Both the position numbers and the translations under genes were made by a program. From contig JAEWIX010000053.1 of the NCBI GenBank assembly GCA_023386885.1, positions 1 to 12,309 of the forward strand: a stretch of DNA of 12,309 nt. Reading direction: 5' to 3'. This document shows positions 7,012 through 12,309 of the stretch, one piece after another. Origin of the DNA: Pseudomonadota bacterium. GTDB taxonomy: Bacteria > Pseudomonadota > Alphaproteobacteria > Rhizobiales > Xanthobacteraceae. A model generated the notes under the pieces. That model searched no databases. It was not told the origin of the DNA and worked only from the letters and a program-made list of their open reading frames with translations. Positions within the stretch are counted from its first letter, which is position 1. The number at the start of each line of letters is the position of its first letter.

Positions 7012-7298
7012 GAGGCGTTTCTTGTGAGGCTTTCGAATAATGCAGGCGAACTAAAGCATAACAGGCGCTTCTTGGCGAATGCCCGACCGGAATGAGACTT
7101 GAGGTATTTTTCGAAGTCGAGGGCGTGGTGTTTGTCTTGGAAAGCACAGTACCAAGCCAGCTCCCACGGTTTAAATTTCGCAGTATGCGTGGATTTTCCG
7201 GCGTTGTGGTCCGCCAAGCGTTGCTTCAGATCAGAGGTTGCACCGGTATATTCTTGGGCCGGCATGCTCCGACTGCGAATGATGTAGACGTACCACAT
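7008..7298 (-). CDS. GIY-YIG nuclease superfamily protein
   Basis: Encodes a 96-residue single-domain GIY-YIG protein of the small UPF0213/YhbQ-like type. The first motif appears as WYVYIIRS (2-9), with Y5 at the 'GIY' tyrosine position. The second is EYTGATSDLKQRLADHN (16-32), which supplies Y17 of 'YIG', the conserved R27 and H31. The conserved metal-binding glutamate is probably E63 in DFEKYLKSHSGRAFAKKR. All key residues are present, so the domain could be active, but the cellular role of these stand-alone proteins is not established. The family core ends near residue 79; the last 17 residues are an extra tail whose stop codon overlaps the start of the CoA-transferase gene by ATGA. Start ATG at 7298. 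Confidence 0.88.
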   Translation of the reverse strand: MWYVYIIRSRSMPAQEYTGATSDLKQRLADHNAGKSTHTAKFKPWELAWYCAFQDKHHALDFEKYLKSHSGRAFAKKRLLCFSSPALFESLTRNAS

Positions 7299-7302
7299 TG
7301 CA

Positions 7303-7337
7303 TGCTTCGCCCTTGGCTACACGCGGCTGTGCTAGCC
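7303..7337. repeat. Decayed copy of the palindromic repeat
   Basis: This stretch begins TGCTTCGCCCTTGGCTAC and ends GCTAGCC. It resembles the palindromic core of the better copies at 7426-7463 and 7546-7596 but has several differences. It lies only 5 bp upstream of the GIY-YIG start codon. Confidence 0.5.
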
Positions 7338-7392
7338 TGATCAGCGCGGATATTTGCACCGGTGGCTGAGAATGTCACATGGAGGAGATGTC

Positions 7393-7463
7393 AGCCCGTC
7401 TTCGCCCTGCGGGCTATGCCGGGCACGCTTCGCCTTCGGCTACATGGCTGCGCCACGTGTAGC
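7393..7463. repeat. Palindromic intergenic repeat, copy 1
   Basis: A 71-bp direct repeat that matches 7513-7583 with 4 mismatches, exactly 120 bp apart. It contains AGCCCG/CGGGCT arms and the left arm CGCTTCGCCTTCGGCTAC. Its right palindrome arm is lost after GTAGC. This is a Bradyrhizobium-style dispersed repeat; no protein is implied. Confidence 0.85.
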
Positions 7464-7512
7464 GTCGAGGTGCAATGTGGGAAATACCGTGAAGTTTTAG
7501 ATTTCAGGATGG

Positions 7513-7596
7513 AGCCCGTCGTCGCCCTTCGGGCTATGCCGGGCACGCTTCGCCTTCGGCTACGTGGCTGCGCCACGCGTAGCCGGAGGCGAAGCG
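7513..7596. repeat. Palindromic intergenic repeat, copy 2, abutting the tRNA 3' end
   Basis: Contains the same 71-bp unit (7513-7583) and then completes a 51-bp near-perfect palindrome at 7546-7596. The outer arms are 18 bp with one mismatch (7546-7563 and 7579-7596), and the inner arms GTGGC/GCCAC surround a TGC loop. The palindrome ends on the base before the tRNA CCA. In the minus-strand transcript it would form a very stable hairpin right after the tRNA. Confidence 0.88.
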
Positions 7597-7672
<76 letters not shown>

Positions 7673-7733
7673 TTAACCGTATCGCACGCGCCTTCGATGA
7701 TCTGGGTGATTCATCGTCCAGCGCGGCGGCGCA

Positions 7734-7778
7734 ACCCTGACCACAGATCAGGGTCGATCTCAAGTCCCTTTTAAGGGA
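7734..7778 (-). terminator. Two hairpins after the FYDLN-acid gene
   Basis: Directly after the stop codon the minus strand reads TCCCTTAAAAGGGA (7765-7778), a 6-bp stem with a very short loop. A second hairpin at 7734-7754 has perfect 7-bp arms ACCCTGA/TCAGGGT. Neither is followed by a T-run. They probably mark the 3' end of this gene before the tRNA gene on the same strand. Confidence 0.4.
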
Positions 7779-8177
7779 TCAACTCTCTTCGTCGTCGGAG
7801 ACGTCGCCGATGATGTCGGTGACGTCCTCGTCGCCTTCTTCCTCGTCGGCGATGAAGGTCGAATCGTCGTCATCGTCGTCGTCGAGCGTGTCGTCGACCT
7901 CGATGTCGTCCTCCGACTCCGGCGTCGTGGTCTTGACCTTGCCGGTCTTTTCCTCGGCATCGGCCTCCTCCAGCGAGACCATGTCTTCGGTCTCGGCCAT
8001 CTCCGGCGCGTCTTCGTTGGCGTTGCGCGCTTCGGGACGGCCACGCGGCGGAGCGACCGGAGCGATCGGCACGACTTCGCCGGTATAGGGCGAAATCACC
8101 GGATTCTTGTTCAGATCGTAGAACTTCTTGCCCGTAGTCGGGCAAATGCGTTTGGTTCCAAGGTCGGCTTTGGCCAC
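7779..8177 (-). CDS. TIGR02300 family protein (FYDLN acid domain)
   Basis: Encodes a 132-residue protein of unknown function in the alphaproteobacterial FYDLN-acid family. The conserved N-terminus is LGTKRICPTTGKKFYDLNKN (6-25), containing the name-giving FYDLN and a CP-x-x-G turn. A PVISPYTGEVVP segment (26-37) follows, then a long, very acidic tail rich in Asp and Glu (about 55-132, including a run of seven Asp). The tail is probably disordered. Only one Cys is present, so a complete zinc ribbon is not visible. The start is GTG at 8177: AGGA lies 7 bases upstream and the conserved MAKADLG start follows. It diverges from aroA across 158 bp. No function is assigned. Confidence 0.9.
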   Translation of the reverse strand: MAKADLGTKRICPTTGKKFYDLNKNPVISPYTGEVVPIAPVAPPRGRPEARNANEDAPEMAETEDMVSLEEADAEEKTGKVKTTTPESEDDIEVDDTLDDDDDDDSTFIADEEEGDEDVTDIIGDVSDDEES

Positions 8178-8211
8178 GTGTCAATCCTGGGGATTTCTGA
8201 AAGCGGTGCAT

Positions 8212-8240
8212 CACTTGGCTAGTTGTCACGGCGCTGTCAA
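8212..8240 (-). promoter_or_regulatory. Possible promoter of the FYDLN-acid gene
   Basis: A perfect TTGACA hexamer lies on the minus strand at 8235-8240, about 60 bp upstream of the GTG start. At 17 bases spacing the -10 position reads CAAGTG, a poor match. Alphaproteobacterial promoters often rely on a good -35, so this is possible but weak. Confidence 0.3.
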
Positions 8241-8335
8241 TAGCCTTGCGCGCGCAGTGCGGCTTTACCGCGGTCGCGGCGTGACGCGGCGGGTCGTGTG
8301 TGTTACCAGCCCGGCCGTATTAAAGGATTGCGATC

Positions 8336-9673
8336 GTGACCCATTCCAGCCAGCTCTCGCCGCTCCGGGCCAGCAAAAGTTCGCCGTTGACCGGGCGGAT
8401 CCGGGTGCCCGGCGACAAATCGATCTCGCACCGCGCCCTGATTCTCGGCGCGCTGGCGGTGGGCGAAACCCGCATTCAGGGGCTGCTGGAAAGCGAGGAC
8501 GTGCTCAACACCGCCAAGGCGATGCGGGCGCTCGGCGCGCAGGTCACGCGCGACAGTAACGGGGTCTGGTCGGTGCATGGCGTCGGCGTGGCGGGATTCG
8601 CGCAACCCTCCGCGCCGCTCGATTTCGGCAATTCCGGCACCGGCTGCCGGCTGGTGATGGGGGCCGTCGCCGGCTGCCCGATCTCCGCGACGTTCGACGG
8701 CGACGCCTCGCTGCGCTCGCGGCCGATGCGCCGCATCGTCGATCCGCTGGCCCTGATGGGCGCGAAGGTGACGGCGCAGAGCGAGGGCGGCCGATTGCCC
8801 CTCACCCTGGCGGGTGCGCGCGATCCGCTACCGGTCGTATACCGTTCGCCGGTGGCCTCGGCCCAGATCAAATCGGCAGTACTGCTGGCCGGGTTGGCTG
8901 CGCCGGGCGTCACCACCGTGATCGAGCCTGCCGCCAGCCGCGACCATACCGAATTGATGCTCAAGCATTTTGGTGCCGAGATCGTCTCGATTCCAGAGGG
9001 CGCGGACGGGCGAAAGATTTCGCTGACCGGGCAGCCGGAACTGCATGGCGCGCCGGTGGCGGTGCCGGCCGATCCGTCCTCCGCCGCATTTCCGATCGTC
9101 GCGGCGCTGATCGTGCCGGGGTCCGACGTCACCTTCGACGACGTGATGACCAATCCGCTGCGCACCGGCCTCTTCACGACGCTGCGCGAGATGGGCGCGT
9201 CCATCGAGGAAACCAACGCGCGGGGCGATGCCGGCGAACCGATGGCGCAATTGCGGGTGCGTGCTTCAAAACTGCGCGGCGTCGAGGTGCCGGCGGCGCG
9301 CGCGCCATCGATGATCGACGAATATCTGGTGCTGGCGGTGGCGGCGGCCTTCGCCGAGGGCACCACAATCATGCGCGGGCTGCACGAGCTGCGCGTCAAG
9401 GAATCCGATCGTCTCGAGGCCACCGCCGCGATGCTGCGGGTCAACGGTGTCGAGGTGACGATTGACGGCGACGACATGATCGTCGAGGGGCGCGGCCATG
9501 TGCCGGGCGGCGGCGTGGTCGCCACCCACATGGATCATCGCATCGCGATGTCGGCGCTGGCGATGGGCTGCGCCTCCGATGAGCCGGTGGGCGTCGACGA
9601 CACCGCCTTCATCGCCACCAGCTTCCCGGATTTCATCCCGATGATGCAGCGGCTGGGAGCGGATTTCGCATGA
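8336..9673 (+). CDS. aroA: 3-phosphoshikimate 1-carboxyvinyltransferase (EPSP synthase), class II-like
   Basis: Encodes a 445-residue cytoplasmic enzyme that transfers enolpyruvyl from PEP to shikimate-3-phosphate, step six of the shikimate pathway to aromatic amino acids. Recognisable motifs are VPGDKSISHRALILG (24-38), LDFGNSGTGCR (95-105), DASLRSRPM with the RPM motif, SAQIKSAVLLAGL, SRDHTELML, DPSSAAFP, RAPSMIDEYLVLAVAAAFAEG and ELRVKESDR. Overall it follows the Agrobacterium CP4 (class II) enzyme. At the position where CP4 has alanine (A100, linked to glyphosate insensitivity), this protein has G101. The start is GTG at 8336, with AAAGGA 8 bases upstream (8322-8327). Its stop codon overlaps the cmk start (ATGA, 9670-9673), so the two are translationally coupled. 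Confidence 0.97.
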   Translation: MTHSSQLSPLRASKSSPLTGRIRVPGDKSISHRALILGALAVGETRIQGLLESEDVLNTAKAMRALGAQVTRDSNGVWSVHGVGVAGFAQPSAPLDFGNSGTGCRLVMGAVAGCPISATFDGDASLRSRPMRRIVDPLALMGAKVTAQSEGGRLPLTLAGARDPLPVVYRSPVASAQIKSAVLLAGLAAPGVTTVIEPAASRDHTELMLKHFGAEIVSIPEGADGRKISLTGQPELHGAPVAVPADPSSAAFPIVAALIVPGSDVTFDDVMTNPLRTGLFTTLREMGASIEETNARGDAGEPMAQLRVRASKLRGVEVPAARAPSMIDEYLVLAVAAAFAEGTTIMRGLHELRVKESDRLEATAAMLRVNGVEVTIDGDDMIVEGRGHVPGGGVVATHMDHRIAMSALAMGCASDEPVGVDDTAFIATSFPDFIPMMQRLGADFA

Positions 9674-10299
9674 TCATCGCCATCGACGGCCCGGCCGCCT
9701 CGGGCAAGGGCACGCTCGGCAAGCGGCTCGCCGCGCACTACCATTTTCGGCACCTCGATACCGGCGTGATCTACCGCGCCGTCGCCAAGGCGCTGCTCGA
9801 CGCGCGGATCGATCTGGCGGACGAGGCGGCTGCCGTCGCTGCTGCGATGGAACTCGACCCGGAGAAGTTCGGCGATCCCGTGCTGAAGACGCAAGCCGTG
9901 GGCGATGCCGCCTCGGTGGTGTCGGCTTATCCGCGGGTGCGCGAGGCGCTGGTGACGTTCCAGCGTCAGTTCGCGGCGGAACCGCCCGGCGCGGTGCTGG
10001 ACGGCCGCGATATCGGCACCGTGATCTGCCCGGATGCCGACGTGAAGATCTTCGTCGTCGCCGCGCCCGAGGTGCGGGCCCGCCGTCGCACCCTCGAGGC
10101 AAAAGCGCGCGGCGAGGCGGCCGACGAGGCGCTGGTGCTGGCCGATATCCTCAAGCGCGACGACCGCGACAGGAATCGCGCCGTGGCCCCGCTGAAACCC
10201 GCTCCGGATGCGCACTTGCTGGACAATTCCGCTCTCGATATCGAAGCTTCGCTCCGCGCGGCCATAACCATTGTCGAGGCGGCCCGCTCCGCGCGATAG
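9670..10299 (+). CDS. cmk: (d)CMP kinase
   Basis: Encodes a 209-residue cytoplasmic cytidylate kinase that phosphorylates CMP and dCMP with ATP in pyrimidine nucleotide recycling. Residues 7-15, GPAASGKGT, form the P-loop. HLDTGVIYRAVA (28-39) is the conserved CMP-binding segment, followed by the family insert domain. LDGRDIGTVICPDADVKIFV is the central family motif, and RRRTLEAKARGE plus ILKRDDRDRNRAVAPLKPA form the lid and the D-R-x-R region. Its ATG overlaps the aroA stop codon. In many proteobacteria rpsA follows cmk directly; here an FkbM methyltransferase gene lies between. The last residues, RAAITIVEAARSAR, have a diverged second copy at 11186-11242. Confidence 0.97.
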   Translation: MIIAIDGPAASGKGTLGKRLAAHYHFRHLDTGVIYRAVAKALLDARIDLADEAAAVAAAMELDPEKFGDPVLKTQAVGDAASVVSAYPRVREALVTFQRQFAAEPPGAVLDGRDIGTVICPDADVKIFVVAAPEVRARRRTLEAKARGEAADEALVLADILKRDDRDRNRAVAPLKPAPDAHLLDNSALDIEASLRAAITIVEAARSAR

Positions 10300-10331
10300 C
10301 AAGCGGCTTTCGCAAGGCCGACGGGGGAAGT

Positions 10332-11054
10332 ATGAGAACGCGGTTTCTGTGGCGGGCGATGAAGGCGCGGCTTCGCGATCAACGGGCGGAACTTGGGATC
10401 ATTCGCGCTCACATCCAGCCTGGCGACCTCGTCTGTGACATCGGTGCGCACAAGGGCAGCTATACGTTTTGGCTCTCGCGCTGGGTGAAGGACGGGCGGG
10501 TGGTCGCATTCGAGCCGCAACCGGCGCTTGCCGCCTATCTACGCGTCGCGCTGCCAAGGGTTGGTTGCCGCAATGTCATCGTCGAGGAAAAGGGCGTAGC
10601 GGCGACGACTGGTGATGCGACCTTCTTCATTCCGTCGCCGAACTCGCCTGGTGCATCGTTCGTCATGCGCGGGGAAGCCCCAGTGGATACGCAGCGCCTG
10701 TCGGTGCCTGTGGTCGCGCTCGATGACTATTTCGCGCCGGGCCAACGAATTGCGCTGCTCAAGATCGATGCTGAAGGCATGGAGGCGGCGATTTTCCAGG
10801 GCGCGCGGCGGATACTGCGTGAATCCCGGCCGATGCTGATTTTTGAATGTGAGAACCGGCATCTGGCGACCAGCTCGGTCGCCGACGTCGTCGCCTTTCT
10901 GCGGGGCTTCGGCTATGAGGGGGCGTTCTTCGGCCCCGATGGCGCATTAAGGCCCGTTGCCCAGTTCGATGCCGGGGTGCATCAGCGGCAGGACAAGGTG
11001 CGTTTCTGGGACGACCCGGCCTATTGCAACAACTTCGTGTTCCGGCCCAGTTGA
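10332..11054 (+). CDS. FkbM family methyltransferase
   Basis: Encodes a 240-residue SAM-dependent methyltransferase of the FkbM family. Members methylate sugars, polyketides or lipids, often hydroxyl groups; the substrate here cannot be told. SAM motif I is VCDIGAHKGSYT (34-45). The acidic end of strand 2 is VVAFEPQP (57-64). The conserved LLKIDAEGMEAAIFQGA (142-158) and MLIFECEN (168-175) are FkbM hallmarks. No signal peptide or membrane segment is seen. The start at 10332 follows a GGGGGA sequence at short spacing. It begins 32 bp after cmk and could be read from the aroA-cmk transcript. The location is odd: it separates cmk from rpsA, and a cmk-tail remnant lies 131 bp downstream. Related tail and flanks suggest later arrival. 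Confidence 0.9.
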   Translation: MRTRFLWRAMKARLRDQRAELGIIRAHIQPGDLVCDIGAHKGSYTFWLSRWVKDGRVVAFEPQPALAAYLRVALPRVGCRNVIVEEKGVAATTGDATFFIPSPNSPGASFVMRGEAPVDTQRLSVPVVALDDYFAPGQRIALLKIDAEGMEAAIFQGARRILRESRPMLIFECENRHLATSSVADVVAFLRGFGYEGAFFGPDGALRPVAQFDAGVHQRQDKVRFWDDPAYCNNFVFRPS

Positions 11055-11105
11055 GCGGTTGGGAGCTGACGTCTTCGCAGCACGGATGACAGCCTGCCGG
11101 CTTTG

Positions 11106-11127
11106 CCGCAAAATCAAGCATTTGCGG
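11106..11127 (+). terminator. Hairpin after the FkbM gene
   Basis: Perfect 7-base arms CCGCAAA and TTTGCGG enclose an 8-base loop, about 50 bp after the methyltransferase stop codon. No T-run follows, so terminator function is only possible. Confidence 0.35.
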
Positions 11128-11185
11128 TCGAAACCCCGGACGGTTGAGGCTTGCCCCATGGCGAGACGCCGGTTATATCCTCCCG

Positions 11186-11242
11186 GTCCGGGCTGCCATC
11201 GCGATTGTCGAGGCTGTCCGAGCGGGCCGGCAGCGGGTCTGA
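11186..11242 (+). pseudogene. Remnant of a cmk 3' end
   Basis: Read in the plus frame starting at 11186, the DNA gives VRAAIAIVEAVRAGRQRV and then a TGA stop. The intact Cmk ends LRAAITIVEAARSAR. Over 14 aligned residues from the first R, 10 are identical, and the matching 42 bases agree at 29 positions. Upstream of 11186 the frame no longer resembles Cmk, so only the last 18 codons or so survive. It may be the former end of this chromosome's cmk, displaced when the methyltransferase gene arrived, or the end of a decayed duplicate. Confidence 0.65.
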
Positions 11243-11307
11243 ACCCCTGCCGTTTTGGAGGACCGCCCCGCTCGGCCTTGCAACCGATGGCTCGAGGAAT
11301 CGACGTG

Positions 11308-11325
11308 AGGATCGCTGGCGATCCT
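11308..11325. repeat. Perfect 8-bp inverted repeat
   Basis: AGGATCGC and GCGATCCT are separated by TG. The spacer is too short for a full hairpin, so a protein-binding palindrome or a shorter hairpin is possible. No known operator is recognised. Confidence 0.35.
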
Positions 11326-11427
11326 GTTCGACCCACCTTAGATTTCCGGTGATGAAGCGACGCGTCTGCTTTCCTGCTTTTGCGCGGGATCAAAGGCGCC
11401 ATCAGAATTACGTTTATCGGAATTGCA

Positions 11428-11441
11428 TCGATACGTATCGA
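11428..11441. promoter_or_regulatory. 14-bp perfect palindrome upstream of rpsA
   Basis: TCGATACGTATCGA is a perfect palindrome in a locally AT-richer stretch about 145 bp before the rpsA start. It could be an operator for a dimeric regulator near the rpsA promoter. I do not recognise it as a known site. Confidence 0.3.
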
Positions 11442-11584
11442 GCGTGCAGGCACAGGCCGGCCCGTGATTGCCATTTCCCCTCGCGGAGTGGCGGCGCGGA
11501 CGTCAAGGGTTGCGGACCTTTGACCCTTCATGCGCGATACGCCCTTCAACCCGAACGGCCGGCACATCCCGCACTGGAGAACAA

Positions 11585-12309
11585 ATGGCTTCGACTGATA
11601 CTTACAATCCGTCCCGCGACGATTTCGCTGCGATGCTCGACGAGTCCTTCGCCGGTGGCAATCTGCAGGAAAGCTCGGTCATCAAGGGCACGGTTGTTGC
11701 GATCGAGAAGGACATGGCCGTCATCGACGTCGGCCTGAAGACCGAAGGCCGCGTGGCGTTGCGCGAATTCGCCGGGCCCGGCCGCGAGAATTCCCTGAAG
11801 GTCGGCGACGAGGTCGAGGTGTTCCTCGACCGCATCGAGAATGCGCTCGGCGAAGCCGTGCTGTCGCGCGACAAGGCGCGCCGCGAGGAAAGCTGGGGCA
11901 AGCTCGAGAAGGCGTTCAACGCCAACGAGAAGGTGCACGGCGTCATCTTCAATCAGGTCAAGGGTGGCTTCACCGTCGATCTCGACGGCGCAGTGGCCTT
12001 CCTGCCGCGTTCGCAGGTGGATATCCGTCCGATCCGCGATGTCGGCCCGCTGATGAACAACACCCAGCCGTTCCAGATACTCAAGATGGATCGCCGCCGC
12101 GGCAACATCGTGGTGTCGCGCCGCACGGTTCTCGAAGAGACCCGCGCCGAGCAGCGTCAGGAGCTGGTGCAGAACCTCGAAGAGGGTCAGGTGATCGACG
12201 GCGTCGTCAAGAACATCACCGATTACGGTGCGTTCGTTGATCTCGGCGGCATCGACGGCCTGCTGCACGTCACCGATATCGCGTGGCGTCGCGTCAACCA
12301 TCCGACCGA
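11585..12309 (+). CDS. rpsA: 30S ribosomal protein S1 (5' part, runs off the window)
   Basis: The first 241 codons of ribosomal protein S1, which binds mRNA on the 30S subunit and helps start translation of structured or weak-SD messages. The sequence begins MASTDTYNPSRDDFAAMLDE, a typical alphaproteobacterial S1 start. Three S1 (OB-fold) domains are visible. The first, about 31-97, includes VIKGTVVAIEKDMAVIDVGL. The second, about 115-181, includes VHGVIFNQVKGGFTVDL and the end RRGNIVVSRR. The third begins at about 202, with IDGVVKNITDYGAFVDLGG, GLLHVTDIAW and RRVNHP at the edge. GGAGA lies 6 bases before the ATG. Frame and sequence are intact to the end of the window. A 530-bp non-coding stretch precedes it. 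Confidence 0.97.
   Translation, partial: MASTDTYNPSRDDFAAMLDESFAGGNLQESSVIKGTVVAIEKDMAVIDVGLKTEGRVALREFAGPGRENSLKVGDEVEVFLDRIENALGEAVLSRDKARREESWGKLEKAFNANEKVHGVIFNQVKGGFTVDLDGAVAFLPRSQVDIRPIRDVGPLMNNTQPFQILKMDRRRGNIVVSRRTVLEETRAEQRQELVQNLEEGQVIDGVVKNITDYGAFVDLGGIDGLLHVTDIAWRRVNHPT

Larger units (their letters stand above)
11055..11584. other. Gene-poor region between the methyltransferase gene and rpsA
   Basis: These 530 bp hold no convincing gene; the open frames here lack family features and good ribosome-binding sites. They hold a 7-bp hairpin at 11106-11127 (CCGCAAA/TTTGCGG) that may end the upstream transcript, and the cmk-tail remnant at 11186-11242. They also hold an inverted repeat at 11308-11325, a 14-bp palindrome at 11428-11441, and presumably the rpsA promoter and leader, which I could not pin down. 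Confidence 0.7.

Noticed and set aside
7393..7583. Two evenly spaced repeats as a CRISPR array
   Set aside because: The units are 71 bp, only two good copies exist, they are palindromic over most of their length, and no cas gene is present. They fit a dispersed intergenic palindrome.
10957..11738. Open frames across the FkbM-rpsA gap as possible hypothetical genes
   Set aside because: They are rich in Arg, Ser and Pro, lack good ribosome-binding sites, overlap the ends of FkbM or rpsA in wrong frames, and one merely passes the cmk remnant in a different frame.

Overview
The window looks like chromosomal DNA of an alphaproteobacterium from the Bradyrhizobium/Rhodopseudomonas/Afipia group. The clues are high GC with GC-rich third positions, the aroA-cmk-rpsA order beside a FYDLN-acid (TIGR02300) gene, an hsp20-DUF1150 pair behind a ROSE-type RNA thermometer, and GC-rich palindromic intergenic repeats of the kind common in that group. 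The genus call is inference; no database was searched.

Region 1 (1-971, minus strand): a small heat-shock operon, hsp20 then a DUF1150 gene. It is preceded by a very good sigma-32 promoter and a leader whose last hairpin sequesters the Shine-Dalgarno sequence as in ROSE elements. A possible start codon of another minus-strand gene sits at the left edge.

Region 2 (972-5793, minus strand): a complete glycerol-3-phosphate type ABC importer in the order ugpB-ugpA-ugpE-ugpC (binding protein, two permeases, ATPase). Palindromic repeats occupy the ugpB-ugpA gap (one) and the ugpA-ugpE gap (an inverted pair), whereas ugpE and ugpC are only 6 bp apart. A weak Pho-box-like site lies upstream of ugpB.

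Region 3 (5794-7298, minus strand): a GIY-YIG nuclease-domain protein whose stop codon overlaps the start of a class III (CaiB/BaiF, formyl-CoA transferase-like) CoA-transferase gene.

Region 4 (7299-7778): repeat-rich DNA with two 71-bp copies of a palindromic repeat spaced exactly 120 bp. The second copy completes a 51-bp near-perfect palindrome that touches the CCA end of a tRNA-Ala(GGC) gene on the minus strand.

Region 5 (7779-12309): the FYDLN-acid gene (minus strand) diverges from aroA (plus strand). aroA overlaps cmk by ATGA. cmk is followed by an FkbM-family methyltransferase gene, about 530 bp of mostly non-coding DNA, and the start of rpsA, which runs off the window. Within the 530 bp is a short diverged copy of the cmk 3' end, suggesting that the methyltransferase gene was inserted at, or duplicated together with, the end of cmk. 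This is the most unexpected structure in the window. I saw no CRISPR array, transposase, phage gene or recognisable defence system.
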